DNA of 64,000 nt from Nymphalis io (GCF_905147045.1 NC_065893.1:372001-436000), one strand, 5' to 3'; positions 24,313 through 34,582 are shown, counted from the first letter of the stretch. The notes: generated by a model not told the origin, from the sequence alone. A program made the numbers and translations.

Positions 24313-24385
24313 GTTTCCGTGGTGTAGCGGTTATCACATCTGCCTAACACGCAGAAGGCCCCCGGTTCGATCCCGGGCGGAAACA
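24313..24385 (+). tRNA. tRNA-Val-AAC: tRNA-Val (anticodon AAC)
   Basis: A complete 73-base tRNA gene without an intron. The acceptor stem GTTTCCG (24313-24319) pairs fully with CGGAAAC (24378-24384) and the discriminator A is at 24385. The anticodon stem TCTGC/GCAGA encloses the loop CTAACAC with AAC at 24346-24348, which reads GUU valine codons once A34 is edited to inosine. The T arm CCCGG-TTCGATC-CCGGG is perfect. All stems are intact, unlike the tRNA-like SINE heads nearby, so it is probably functional. CCA is not encoded, as usual in eukaryotes. Confidence 0.96.
24320..24374 (+). promoter_or_regulatory. Internal Pol III promoter (A and B boxes)
   Basis: The A box TGGTGTAGCGG is at 24320-24330 and the B box GGTTCGATCCC at 24364-24374. 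Both match the eukaryotic tRNA consensus bound by TFIIIC, so transcription by RNA polymerase III is expected from inside the gene. Confidence 0.9.
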
Positions 24386-24387
24386 TA

Positions 24388-24392
24388 TTTTT
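24388..24392 (+). terminator. Pol III T-run terminator
   Basis: Five consecutive T residues begin three bases after the tRNA end, the standard RNA polymerase III stop signal. Confidence 0.85.
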
Positions 24393-24530
24393 ATATCTTT
24401 TATGTCTAATTGCAATATCGTATGTTTTATCTTTTTTTTTCAGAAATAATTAATTAATTGAAGAGTTTTTGTATTTTATCCGATGTTTATTGTTATAAAC
24501 CATTAGCTTGAATTTATGTATGGGTTAAGA

Positions 24531-24770
24531 GCCGAGATGGCCCAGTGGTTACAACGCGTGAATCTTGACCGATGATCGCGGATTCGAACTCAAGCAAGCA
24601 CCACTGTATTTTAATGTGCTTAATTTATGTTTATAATTCATCTCATGCTCGGCAGTGAAGGGGAAGATCGTGAGGAAAGCTGCATGTGTCTTATTTCACT
24701 GAAATTCTGCCAAAAGTGTGTAGACTAATCCGCATTGGAATAAGGTCCATATGCCTCTCTTTAAAAGGAT
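24531..24770 (+). mobile_element. SINE-1, missing 3' tail
   Basis: Head 'gccgagatggcccagtggtt' with a B-box-like 'gattcgaactc', then 'aagcaccactg', 'taattcatctcatgctcgg', 'gaggaaagctgcatgtgtc', 'atccgcattgg' and 'aaggtccatatgcctctc'. The terminal 'gcccagcagtggg' region is absent. It abuts the LINE tail starting near 24785. The anticodon arm is not tRNA-like any more, so it is not a tRNA gene. Confidence 0.85.
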
Positions 24771-24784
24771 AAAACGAGTCACTA

Positions 24785-25100
24785 AGCGCAGAAATTTTTC
24801 GCGTTCTACCTTGAATTAGAACGAATTACGGAAAATATGTTCACTTTTGAAGGCGCGCAACTTTTTAATAAACTGCCATCTTCTTTAAGAAACGTAAATT
24901 TATTGAATGTATTCAAATCAAAAGTCGCAAAATATACTAAAGAAAACCTGTAAATATCTAAGCGTGAAGTGTAGGTATAAGTTCTGGATTAATTTTATTC
25001 GAACGATGTAAGAAAACGCTATGTAAACTACTATTCTTATGTAAGTGACTGTTATTGTATTTTATAAGAATAAATGTAAATACATTTACCAAAAAAAAAG
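24785..25100 (+). mobile_element. Non-LTR retrotransposon 3' end with poly(A)
   Basis: A frame runs to a stop at 24951-24953 and reads '...FTFEGAQLFNKLP', then 'LLNVFKSKVAKYTKENL'. This LFNKLP-to-FKSKV pattern is the usual C-terminus of reverse-transcriptase proteins of jockey/CR1-like LINEs. About 140 bases of 3' UTR and an A-run (25092-25100) follow. The element is 5'-truncated to its last ~320 bases. The clade cannot be fixed from so short a piece. Confidence 0.75.
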
Positions 25101-25110
25101 GAGAAGAGCC

Positions 25111-26305
25111 CAATCAACCAATCAATCAACAGCCAATCGTTGTCCACTGCTGAACATAGGTCTCTCCCAAGGTGCGCCAAAGCTCCCTGTCCTCCGCCTT
25201 CCGCATCCAGTTGGTGCCCGCCACCTTCTTAAGGTCGTCGGTCCACCTGGCTGGAGGGCACCCTACGCTGCGCTTGCCGATTCGCGGTCTCCACTCTAGG
25301 ACTCGTCTGTTCCAACGGCCATCGGTCCTACGACATACGTGACCAGCCCACTGCCACTTCAGCCTGCTAATTTTGCAAGCTATGTCCGTGACTCCGGTTC
25401 TTTTCTGGATCATCTCATTTCTGATCTTATCCTTCAAAGATACTCCGAGCATAGCTTGCTCCATAGCATGCTGAGCGACTTTGAATTTGTGGACTAGTCC
25501 CGCAGTTAGTGTCCACGTTTCGGCACCATATGTCATGGCAGGTAAGACGCATTGGTTGAAGACTATAGTCTTCAAACATTGCGGTTTAGACGACTTGAGG
25601 ACTTGACGAAGGTTGTCAAATGCTGCCCATCCCAAGCGAATTCTTCGATCGGCTTCCTTCTCGAAGTTGTTCCTACCGACTTGTATTATCTGTCCTAGGT
25701 AGGTTATATTCACTAACAACTTCGAGAGGTTTCCCCTCGACGTATATCGGTCCCGGCACGACATGCCTATTAAACATGACCTTGGTCTTGTCCAAGTTTA
25801 TACCGAGACCGACACACCGGGAAGACTCGCCTAGGCTACGCAGCATTTCGGTGAGTTGTTCCAGCGACTCTGCTATGATGACGATATCGTCGGCAAATCG
25901 AAGGTGTGAGATGTACTCGCCGTTTACATTGACTCCATACCTAGTCCAATCCAGCGTCTTGAAAACGTCTTCCAACGCGTTGGTGAACAGTTTCGGGGAT
26001 ATTACATCCCCCTGTCTCACCCCTCTGCGCAGTTGAATCGCCTTCGTCTTACAGTCCTGGATGTGGACAGTCATTGTGGCGGCGTTGTACAGACATCTCA
26101 GTACCTCGATATATCTCCAATCGATATGACATCTCTGCAATGAGTCGAGCACTGCCCAGGTTTCGATGGAGTCGAAGGCTTTCTCGTAGTCCACAAATGC
26201 CATACACAGCGGCTGATTGTACTCTTCGGTCTTCTGCACAATCTGCCGAACAGTATGGATGTGGTCCACGGTGCTGTAGCCTGATCGAAAGCCCAGTAGT
26301 GGAAA
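25111..26305 (-). mobile_element. RTE-clade LINE, 5'-truncated
   Basis: About 1.2 kb of a minus-strand RTE-type non-LTR retrotransposon, covering most of the reverse-transcriptase domain through the C-terminus. It ends at 25111-25130 in a short TTGA-type repeat instead of poly(A), as RTE elements do. The 5' break is near 26300, in the middle of the 'GFRSGYST' block. A near-identical 149-bp copy at 48179-48327 points to recent activity. Its 3' end lies about 10 bases from the poly(A) of the oppositely oriented LINE at 24785-25100. Confidence 0.92.
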
Positions 26306-26311
26306 ATTCAC
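25126..26311 (-). pseudogene. RTE reverse transcriptase, truncated and frameshifted
   Basis: Two overlapping frames together give the protein. The first (26311 down to 25673) holds 'GFRSGYST', the catalytic 'FVDYEKAFDS' (aspartate at residue 41), 'LRRGVRQGDVISP' (residues 95-107), the catalytic 'FADDIV' (codons at about 25897-25880) and 'GLGINLDKTKV'. A frameshift near 25702-25705 moves the reading to the second frame (to the stop at 25126-25128), with 'YLGQIIQ', 'YGAETWTL' and the C-terminal 'WQWAGHVCRR' region. The endonuclease domain is missing. All three catalytic aspartates are present, but the protein cannot be made as one piece. Confidence 0.9.
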
Positions 26312-26482
26312 TAGCTGTTACTTTTTTTTATATACGGGTATATTGTAACTAGTATGCAAAAATCATTGACATTTAAATTGTAAAGCTTGTCTGTGCGATC
26401 ACGTGACGTCTTAACTGTCGTTATCAGAATTATCTGCATAAATATAATTGCAACATTCCAGACGATTCTGCGACACGCGAGC

Positions 26483-26750
26483 GAGCCGGTTGGCGTAGTT
26501 GGTGGATGTTTGCCTTTCACGCCGAAGGTTGTCGGTTCGATTCCCACCCAGGACAGATATCAGTATGCATGAACATGTCTGTTTGTCCTGAGTCTGGGTG
26601 TAATTATCTATATAAGTATGTTTTTATAAAAGAAAAATAGTATATGTAGTATATCAGTTGTCTGGCTTCCATAGTACAAGCTCTGTTAAAGCTTAATTTG
26701 GGATCAGATGGCCGTGTGTGAAAAATGTCCCAGGATATTATTATTATTTT
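26483..26750 (+). mobile_element. SINE-3 (tRNA-derived), full length
   Basis: Head 'gagccggttggcgtagttgg', the loop-like 'tgcctttcacgccgaagg', B box 'ggttcgattcccaccc', then 'gtctgggtgtaattatcta', 'cagttgtctggcttccatag' and the end 'tgtcccaggat' followed by (ATT)n. The head resembles a tRNA with a TTC-type anticodon loop but its acceptor stem does not close, so it is a SINE and not a tRNA gene. Copies are at 34307 (minus) and 63101 (plus). Confidence 0.85.
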
Positions 26751-26864
26751 TGTTGAAAAAATTTTATATACCTTTACTATATCTGTAAGTAAAGCGAATT
26801 GTTTCTTCAATATAGTAACCGTAATAATGTATATAATATTTATTTAAATAGTATATAGGATAAT

Positions 26865-26945
26865 GACGAACTGCTGAGTTTCTTTCCCCGGTTCGTCTCT
26901 GGTCAGGGTATTTCTTTTCTGAACCGGTGGTAGTTTCTAATTTGA
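26865..26945 (-). repeat. Family E retroelement tail
   Basis: On the minus strand: 'gaaactaccaccggttcag', 'ccctgaccagagacgaacc', 'ggggaaagaaactcagcag'. It matches 19465-19548 in order and direction. Confidence 0.6.
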
Positions 26946-27020
26946 CAAACAATAAGCAAGTGTAATAAGCACGTAGGCCTAAGCCCTAAATATTTAGTTA
27001 TAATTTTAATGATAGTTTTA

Positions 27021-27138
27021 CTTATAAGCGTTATTTAGCGGGTATTCAGTGAAACACAGGTTTGTCTCTTTTTGTCAACAATGATTTGACATTCAAAAAA
27101 GGAGACAACAAGTATTGTTTAACTAATCAAAATATAAG
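27021..27138. mobile_element. MITE, diverged copy
   Basis: 118 bases begin 'cttataagcg' and end 'attgtttaactaatc' plus 'aatataag', the same layout and length as the 119-bp copy at 49071-49189. The interior differs ('tttgtcaacaatgatttgac'), so it belongs to a sister group. No coding capacity. Confidence 0.6.
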
Positions 27139-27159
27139 CTGACAATTTTTATATTTCTG

Positions 27160-27412
27160 ATACATGATACCTTCAGGTAAGTGATACAACGTGACAGTAA
27201 TCTAACGTGACTATAGGGCGGTTTTACGTGCTTTCCGAGGCACAGTGTAAACTTATACAACTTCCAAACTCCTGGCTCCAAATGTTTATTTAAAGAAATA
27301 TCCAATAACAATTATTGGCCTGATCTGGGAATGGAATCTATGACCTCGGGATTTTATAAGGTAGCCGCTATATGAGTGAGTCAGTAATAAGATAACCACT
27401 GCACGTTGGGTT
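27160..27412 (-). mobile_element. SINE-2, diverged
   Basis: Reverse complement words in order: the head remnant 'ctcatatagcggctacc', 'cccgaggtcatagattcc', 'cagatcaggccaataattg', 'gccaggagtttggaagttg', 'cacgtaaaaccg'. The 3' third is not recognisable. Confidence 0.7.
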
Positions 27413-29461
27413 AAATAGGCAATATATCAGTTTGATAAATACTCCTAAACTATATAATAACAGTTAACAGGCCGCGGGCATTCCGCTGACAAACTTATTA
27501 TAATCAATGCGTTACGGACCCATTTCAGGTGGAGTAGAAACAAGGTAATATATCAAAGTTTGCAACTTAACCGAGTGCGAGGTGCGAGGGTATGAGTTAT
27601 GCTTACCGCAAACCCGCTGAGAGTGTGCTCAGAGTTACGAGCGTGTAGCGAGTTTGAAGTAACTGTTTACGCCGAATGAATATCGGGGGATCAAACGGTA
27701 AATGAAACTAAGGAAGAGCTTGCTACTGTTCACACTATAATTTATTTTGTCTGATCATTTTAACAAAATGACCTTTACATTATATATATTCAGTAGCGAA
27801 TCTAGACAGCGCGATTCAGGAAACTGACAGATTTTATTACCGCCATCTATCGCTACCGAGTAGTACGCATGCCATTATACAGTAACTATCTTTTCTAGGT
27901 TTCGCTTAAAATAAACCATTTGTTTCTTGGAAAACTGAGACATTAGTATGAAAGTTTATTTTTAAAACAAATGTTCTATAATAGTAAATTAGATGGCTAA
28001 GCGATTGCATTAAAATAACTTTAATGAATTATAAATCACTATATTTTATATCATTACTCATATCAAAACATAACAGTTATTTAAATATAATTTTTATGCT
28101 TATTATTTTTGAAAATAGACAAGACAATCATACACATATAGACTCAAACACATACACACACAAATATTGCTGACCGAAACAGTATATACATTTAAAAATA
28201 GGAACAATTCCTTAACCTTACATCCAATCCATATCAAATTGGTTCAAAAAAATCATAAAATACTTAGAGGGCGTCGTCTTTAATTTCATTGGAGTAATAA
28301 TAGTCTATATCTGCGTTTGAAGTAAGTCACTTAGTCTTATCACCCGCTGTCGCTTCCGTCTATACCTTGCACCTGTACGTTACCAAAACGCATTTATCGT
28401 GGGCGGAGCTGTCGCGAGTAATTGAGTTAGCGTAAGAAACGGCACGGCTCGCTCGAGACTTCAAGTTTTGTTACTTGTAGTTTGTAGTCGAACAACTACC
28501 GTTATTTACGCTCGCCACACCTTGCATTCAAATTAGGCGCTGTAAATTTCAATGTAACGTGTGTCATGAAGACGTATAAGTCTCTTAGAGACTTGTACGC
28601 TTTCAGCGATTCATGTTTTGCTTCGATGACGGAGAATATTTGACTGCTTGACTTACAGAGTAAGATATTATACAAGTTTTATTGAGAAAAGTAAATTAAA
28701 AAGTCCTTTTTCCATTTACGTATGTATTATGTAAAGTGTTTTATCTAATTTTGTAATGAATACCAGGTACATATGTTCTACTAAGAACCGAATTAGAAAT
28801 GTAACATACTTTAATAGACACATAAATTACTTTTGGTATGGAAATTGATTTCAAATTGACCTTTTAAGAGTGAATAGCATCTTGCACGAATAGTATAGTA
28901 TATATGTAGTGACAATAGTAATAAAAGAAAAAAGTTTTCATGATATGATTGAACATAGTGTATCGTATGTATGTGCGTACAATACACGCACATGAAACCT
29001 TATATCGAGATAATATCGCAAAATACAGTTTCCCAGTCTGTACAAATAGTTTTTTTACCGTTCGTATTTTAGACCCCCCGTGTGTCGGAAGCTGACGGAC
29101 GGACGATGCTATCAATACGGCTTATCCCGACAGATTATATGTATGTACGGACTTACGAAAAAATGCTGATCGTGATTCCGCATACTGATAGCGTTGTTTT
29201 GATGTCTGTTTGTTGCCGACGGTTACCTATCCGTACATAATAATAAAACACGGATCCGTGTCTGTACATATTGTTTTTTTTTTAATAAAATAATTTCGTG
29301 TTTCCTCAATAGTTTAATGATAATCTGGTTGCATGGCGATGTAAGAGTAGCACATTCAATACGGAACCTTTATGAAGTATGTTTATTTTTTATTTCCTCG
29401 CAGTATATTGTTTGCACTGTGTAATAATCTCAATAAAGGTTTCTTTCTTTACTTTCCGTCT
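27413..29461. other. Non-coding block, no gene seen
   Basis: Unique DNA. The stretch 28260-28640 is more balanced in composition and has several CG-containing words ('gtgggcggagctgtcgcg', 'acggcacggctcgctcg'). It is a candidate for conserved regulatory DNA, with no direct support. Minus-strand frames of 60-83 codons near 28811-29115 show no domain. Confidence 0.4.
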
Positions 29462-29670
29462 TATCAGATATTCTATCACTAAACAGCAATACTTAGTATT
29501 GTCGCATTCCAGTTTGAAGGGTGAAATGATATAACATCTTAGTTCCCAAGGTTGGTGACGATGTATGTAATGGTTAACATTTCTTACATCGTCAATGTCT
29601 ATGGGCGCTAATGACCACTCACTATCATACGGCCTATTTGCCAGTCCGCCTACCTATCACATAAAAAAGT
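29462..29670 (+). repeat. Family A repeat, 5' end missing
   Basis: 'tcagatattctatcactaaa', 'cagcaatacttagtattg', 'ttccagtttgaagggtg', 'ttcccaaggttggtgacg', 'aatgtctatgggcgc', 'gccagtccgcctacctatc' and an A-rich end. The first ~45 bases and a stretch after 'gaagggtg' are deleted. Confidence 0.8.
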
Positions 29671-31759
29671 ATTCTCTTATAATCCCTAACAAAGCTTATG
29701 TACTTAATAGAGTAAGGCATAGAAATATTAAAAATTACCTGAACGAATTTAACCAACAAAATTTTACTTAGAACACTCGCAGACGTAATTCATAGATGAT
29801 AAAAATCACTAAGAACTACGATGATGATCACAAATGACACTTAAAACGAATCACGTTCCTCACCCCGTGACAACAAACACCTTAGCATCGGAAGTAGTTA
29901 CAAGTGCCGTTGAGATCTCTTTACGACCTGATATTATTGAGAGCATTAATCGCTTCGTTTACGACACTTGCCTAATCATAGTCTATTCACAGCCTTATAT
30001 AGAGGAAAAATATTTTTGGTTGAATATCATTTCGCTTTTTATCTTAAGCGTTTGTATATGTGTCTATAGAATGTAGTTTGTTTCGTTTCGTGTATAAGAT
30101 TATGTGAATCTTACAGTTGATTTGAGCAGACCATTGAAATATTCTTCTCATCATTTCAATTGACGTAATGCGTCTGTTAAATGTCCGTTGACTGCAAAGG
30201 TGACTGCTACTACAGCGCCAAACATCAAAACGATTGATAGGTAGGTAGGACCCAGATGAAGGTGGCGTCATGAACTAGATAAGACAAGCACGATAAGCGT
30301 CGATTCATTGAAGCCGAAGGCTGGAATGTTACAGGAATGGACGATACAGATCATATAATAATGATTTCAAGCATGTCGCACTTTTAACTGATTAACCATA
30401 ATTCGACGACGATGAAACGTATAGAATCTGTTAGCGAAAACAATCCGATAAACTACATTATCAGCATCACTAACGAGATCGTGTAATGGAGACGTAAAAT
30501 AAGTTCGGACATCACATTCCAATGTTAATCACAATCGACCGATTTATGATCGACTAGATTGAATTATGACGAATATAAAAATTCCATTTCGTTTCATTCA
30601 ATTAGAGTGTTTTTTTCCTATTTGGCACATGATAATAGAATGAAAAATTTATATTAATAAAGGCCTTTTGTGTGCGTCTGTGTACGAATGGTTAACTGCA
30701 AAAACTACTGAGCCAATATACTTAAAACTTATATATTAGAATACGTAGCGCGTTTCGGAGATGGTTTTAGTATATAATATTCATGATCTTACATTTAATA
30801 TGCAATGCTCTATTTATATAAACCATTGAGATTGCATTTTAAAATTAAAGTACAAATAAATAGTACTTGTAATTAAAAAAAACCTTGATACCTTTATCAC
30901 CAGTTAAGTTACTATTACCGTCACCCAGCACTATCGCTGTAAACCAATCAGATTAAAGCCACTTTCAAGTCCTATCAATCGTGGCCTCTTCCTGCCCACT
31001 ACACAGTCGCTAATGACTAATTACGCTTGTACAATCCCTCTACTACGATGTACTACTAAGTTCTTCAGTGTTCTATCCGCACACGCTAAATGCGACCTTA
31101 TCGTAGTCAATTTCAAATTTCTTATTGAAATGTTATAAAGTGTAATTAAGTCGTTTTGCAGTTGAGAAAATCGGAGTACGCTCATTAAGTATTTAGCATT
31201 GCTATGATCTTATATCAAAGAAATTGAGCCTTTAGTTTTTCGACGATAAGGTTTTCATTTGTTTGATTGTTTGTTTTGTAGTTATGATCAGTCGATTTTA
31301 TGTTGAAGCGCAAGGAAGGTTTCCTGAGGAAAGATATCGGCACGTAATGAGTTGAGTGCCATTCAAAACATCATTATCTCAGTCGGGATCGTACTGCGGC
31401 CGGCTTTGTGATTCTTTGTGTCGATATGTTGTTTGTTCTGTTCGAAGATCTCGAGTTGAGCGCGAAAGTTCTTTCTTTGAAATACTCGTAGGTTCGGTTT
31501 GTAATGTTATTCAAATTGTTTTCATTGATCATAATTTATGCAATTGCTTGATTACGGAATTTTATATCTAATCTTAGGCATCTGCTTATATAAATGAGAC
31601 TTAATTTAACTATAAAAGGCTGTAAAGATGATAAAAGTGTAGAGTAATATATTTTCATGCCATAATAATTTTTTTAGAATATATACAGTTTATAATAGCG
31701 TCGGAAACCAACCAACCAAATTAAAGGAAACCAAGAACATTGGAGTAACGTTGTGGGAT
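29671..31759. other. Non-coding block, no gene seen
   Basis: No supported gene. Frames of 71-80 codons at 29834-30076 and 31356-31571 (plus) and 30044-30271 (minus) have no recognisable domain. A piece at about 30655-30770 ('taataaaggccttttgtg', 'caaaaactactgagccaat') resembles the reverse of a family D-type repeat. Confidence 0.4.
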
Positions 31760-31822
31760 AGTCTCCAAGCATAGTCCCAGCCGTGGGACATTTTAAAAGC
31801 TGTTCCTTTTTAAACTTATTGT
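31760..31822 (+). repeat. SINE-1/RTE-like 3'-tail remnant
   Basis: 'gtcccagccgtgggacattt' followed by 'taaaagctgttccttttt' matches the SINE-1 ending at 57695-57725 ('cccaacagtgggacattaac', 'aggctgttactg'). It is a short degenerate piece. Confidence 0.5.
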
Positions 31823-32463
31823 ATTCTGAGTTTCATTTAAAGCCGTCCCGTAAATTCCATGCATAACTAGCTTATGTGAAATTTCTTTACGGCCAGTAAA
31901 CGAATGGAATTTTACTTCTATGATCTTATAGATATATTTTACTTGAGCACATAAGCGCTTGCAGCGTTCCCGTGGTTCTATAAACTAAAAATAAAACAAT
32001 TATATTGTATTTAAAGTTACAGCGGCTTAAGCGGCTAGCTGTTGCGTTAGATTCTTACACCTAACATCCATCGAGTTTATAAGATCAAATATTGGCTAGT
32101 TATGATTCAGTTAGCGGCCGAGCATTGAGTACAGTTTGATGGATGACGAGTCACCGGTGCTGGCTGGGTCTAACCTTGTTTACTACCTAACTTTGTGCGA
32201 CGCTTTTAGGAGATATTACTTATGCTAATTAGAGTAAAAACTTTACTTTAGAAGAGGATAGAATATGTATCATATTGTAAACCAAAGGAATAACAGCTAA
32301 GAGAACGATCTCATTTTATATTTCCTATCGTATCAGGCCTCAGCGAGTAATTATATATATAGAAACAAATATGTATGTACAAAGGTCGTTCTTTTTTAAT
32401 TTTTAGGAGGAAATTGTACCACATATAACGTATTCATACAAATGTATAATAACACATACTATA

Positions 32464-32490
32464 TTAGGTTCTTACATATGAAATTAGCGT
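32464..32490 (+). repeat. Mariner left terminal inverted repeat
   Basis: Pairs with 33309-33334 over about 26 bases with only a few mismatches. It is the expected transposase binding end. Confidence 0.88.
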
Positions 32491-32566
32491 TTTGTCGTAC
32501 TGACCACTTTGATCTGAAATATCTCCTCTTTGGTTAAGAATTCCAAATTCAAATTTATAAATTCAT

Positions 32567-33222
32567 TTGGCTGGTACATTAATTATTGATGTGTACGGCG
32601 CTGGTGTCGCAAAAGAAAGCACGGTACGTTTTTGGTTCCAACATTTTCGTTCTGGAAATTTCGACCTTCAGAACCAACCTCGTGGACGGCCGGAGACCAA
32701 AGTGGAAAATGAAGAATTAAAGGCTATTGTGGAGACGGATCCATCACAAACCATTTCAGAGATAGCTGCAGGCTTCGGGGTAAGTGATACAACTGTATTA
32801 ATCCACTTGAAGCAAATCGGGAAAGTAAAAAAACTTGAACAGCTTTCTAAAATCTGGCCAAATGATTACGGCAGATATCTATTGTCAGCAACTGCAAACC
32901 ATGAAGGAAGAACTAGCTGCTAAACAACCGAGATTGGTCAATCGCTCTAGGCCACTGCTGCTTCACGACAACGCAAGACCACACACTGCACAACAAACAA
33001 CCACTAAGTTAGATGAGCTACAATTGGAATGTCTGCGACATTCACCGTACTCCCCGGACCTTGCTCGAACAGATTGCCATTTTTTCCGGAATTTGGACAA
33101 CATTTTACAAGGAAAAAAATTCAACTCCTATGCGGCAGTCCAAACCACCTTCAAAGAGTTTATTGATTCTGCCCCCATGTTTTTTTAGTAAAGGGATCAA
33201 TGAACTACCTATGAGATGGTAA
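32567..33222 (+). pseudogene. Mariner transposase remnant (DD34D)
   Basis: The 5' part (32567 to about 32838) encodes the DNA-binding region, with 'ESTVRFWFQHFRSGNFDL' and a second helix-turn-helix around 'TISEIAAGFGVSDTTV'. The frame then shifts at about 32835-32845, where the central segment with the first catalytic aspartate is deleted. The 3' part encodes 'LLHDNARPHT' (second aspartate, 32967-32969) and 'YSPDLARTDCHFF' (third aspartate, 33072-33074). Exactly 34 residues separate these aspartates, the mariner DD34D spacing. A second shift in the T-run near 33180 separates the terminal 'SKGINELPMRW'. It is not functional. Confidence 0.92.
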
Positions 33223-33308
33223 AAGTGCATAGATAACAACAGTACATACTTTGATTAATTAAATATATTTTACAAAAAAAAAAGACTTTATATTCCTCCC
33301 GTACAAAA

Positions 33309-33334
33309 AGCCAATTTCATATGTAAGGACCTAA
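33309..33334 (-). repeat. Mariner right terminal inverted repeat
   Basis: Reverse complement of the left end ('ttaggtccttacatatgaaa' on the minus strand), followed by the TA duplication at 33335-33336. Confidence 0.9.
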
Positions 33335-33394
33335 TATTTATATAAAAATAAATTATATATCATAAAACGTATTTGTATTACATCTTATGTCTAA

Positions 33395-33670
33395 AGGCAA
33401 TTTCACACTAACCCCTAATAATTCCAACTTTTATATTGAATCGTTACATCTTAATATTCAATTAGCTGTAATTGCCGGGATGAGATGACAGGCAGATTAA
33501 CGGCCACACATAATTCATTACGGAAATGGACTTTATGGCGACTGTAACTTTTTTACAATGGGTGTGTAACCGCCTTTATGGCGGACAGAACTGGGAATAT
33601 ATAAGTTTTATGCGAAATTGTTTTGAGTGATTAGACGTTTTTATTGCTTCGTTAGATTTCGTCGTGTAGC
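33395..33670. promoter_or_regulatory. Candidate cis-regulatory stretch (Hox/Meis-type words)
   Basis: Repeat-free DNA of balanced composition. It has two TTTATGGC words (33532-33539 and 33575-33582), the preferred core of posterior Hox proteins such as Abd-B, a TGACAGG word of Meis/Homothorax type (33486-33492) and several TAAT homeodomain cores ('caattagctgtaattgc'). The second Hox word sits in a small palindrome 'ccgcctttatggcgg'. The clustering suggests an enhancer, but such short words also arise by chance. Confidence 0.3.
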
Positions 33671-33904
33671 TTTGATGAGCTCCTTGATTACATTGTAATC
33701 ATAGAGTTTTTATATGTATTTTCTTCTAATTAGGTTGGCGTCTGGCTTAGAAAATCGAATATAATAAAAATATGCTTAATTTAAGCTCAAATAGGCTCTT
33801 AAAAGCATTTTTTGTATGCACATGTCACATGATTTAGTACCTGGTCAATTGAGCATGCTCGACCTTTACAAGTAAATATACAACGCAAAACCTTATCTAA
33901 ATAA

Positions 33905-34258
33905 AAAAAACCCGGGCTAGTGCGAATCGGACTTGCGCACTGCGAGTTCGGTACCACCATATAATCCCGAAATATTTACCAGGTTATTTTAAGATTAAAA
34001 ACAAAAAAAAAGGTTATTTTAAGATTTAGATTTTTCATAGGTTTTCATTTATTTTGTTCGTAAGAAGTAATTTAAAATCAATAATGTAAACGCGTTCTTA
34101 CATTATTGATTTTAAATTACTTCTTATATGTATATAATATAAATTAGTAAATCTTATAAATTAGTAGATATGAGGGTCTTGACGGACAGACAGACAGACG
34201 GACGACGAAGAGATCTTAAAAAGGTCCTTTTTTCCTTTAGAGGTACGGAACCCTAAAA
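33905..34258. repeat. Dispersed repeat with inverted 'ggtacggaacc' ends
   Basis: The left edge is 'cccgggctagtgcgaatcgg', 'acttgcgcactgcgagttcg', 'gtaccacc'. The right edge is 'gacggacagacagacagac', 'ttcctttagaggtacgg', 'aaccctaaaaaa'. This pairing of phrases is typical of a repeat widespread in moths and butterflies (from memory). The interior holds the perfect hairpin at 34061-34126. No coding capacity. Confidence 0.6.
34061..34126. repeat. Perfect 29-bp inverted repeat, 8-base loop
   Basis: 34061-34089 and 34098-34126 are exact reverse complements, with loop 'acgcgttc'. It lies inside the dispersed repeat above and is AT-rich. It could be a foldback generated during replication, a small RNA precursor, or an assembly or cloning effect. 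Confidence 0.85.
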
Positions 34259-34306
34259 AATGAGCCAAATCGTTACAAATTTTCGAGATAAATGACATAA
34301 ATTTTA

Positions 34307-34582
34307 TAATAATAATAATATCCTGGGACATTTTTCACAAACGGCCATCTGATCCCAAATTAAGCTTGTACAAAGCTTGTGCTATGGGAACCAGACAATA
34401 TAGATATTGATATACTACCTATGCTATTTTTCTTTTGTAAATACATACTTATATAGATAATTACACCCAGACTCAGCACAAATAGATATGTTCATGTACA
34501 CAAATATCTGTCCTGGGTGGGAATCGAACTCACAACCTTCGGGGTGAAAGGAAAGCATCCACCAACCACGCCAACCGACTCG
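34307..34582 (-). mobile_element. SINE-3 (tRNA-derived), full length
   Basis: Reverse complement of the 26483 copy: an (AAT)n block and 'atcctgggaca' at the left, 'gggtgggaatcgaac' (B box) and 'ccaaccacgccaaccgac' (head) at the right. It is well preserved. Confidence 0.88.

Larger units (their letters stand above)
32464..33334 (+). mobile_element. Mariner element, internally deleted, both ends intact
   Basis: The left end reads 'ttaggttcttacatatgaaa' and the right end is its near-perfect reverse complement ('catatgtaaggacctaa', to 33334). Both are flanked by TA (32462-32463 and 33335-33336), the target duplication of mariner/Tc1 transposons. The 871-bp length is short of the roughly 1.3 kb of full mariners because of an internal deletion. 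It cannot make transposase but its ends look usable in trans. The mariner subfamily is not assigned. Confidence 0.93.

Noticed and set aside
26483..26550. tRNA-like head with a good B box, a possible tRNA gene (also at 63101 and reversed at 34582).
   Set aside because: The acceptor stem does not close and the same head precedes a fixed ~200-base body at three loci, so these are SINE-3 copies.
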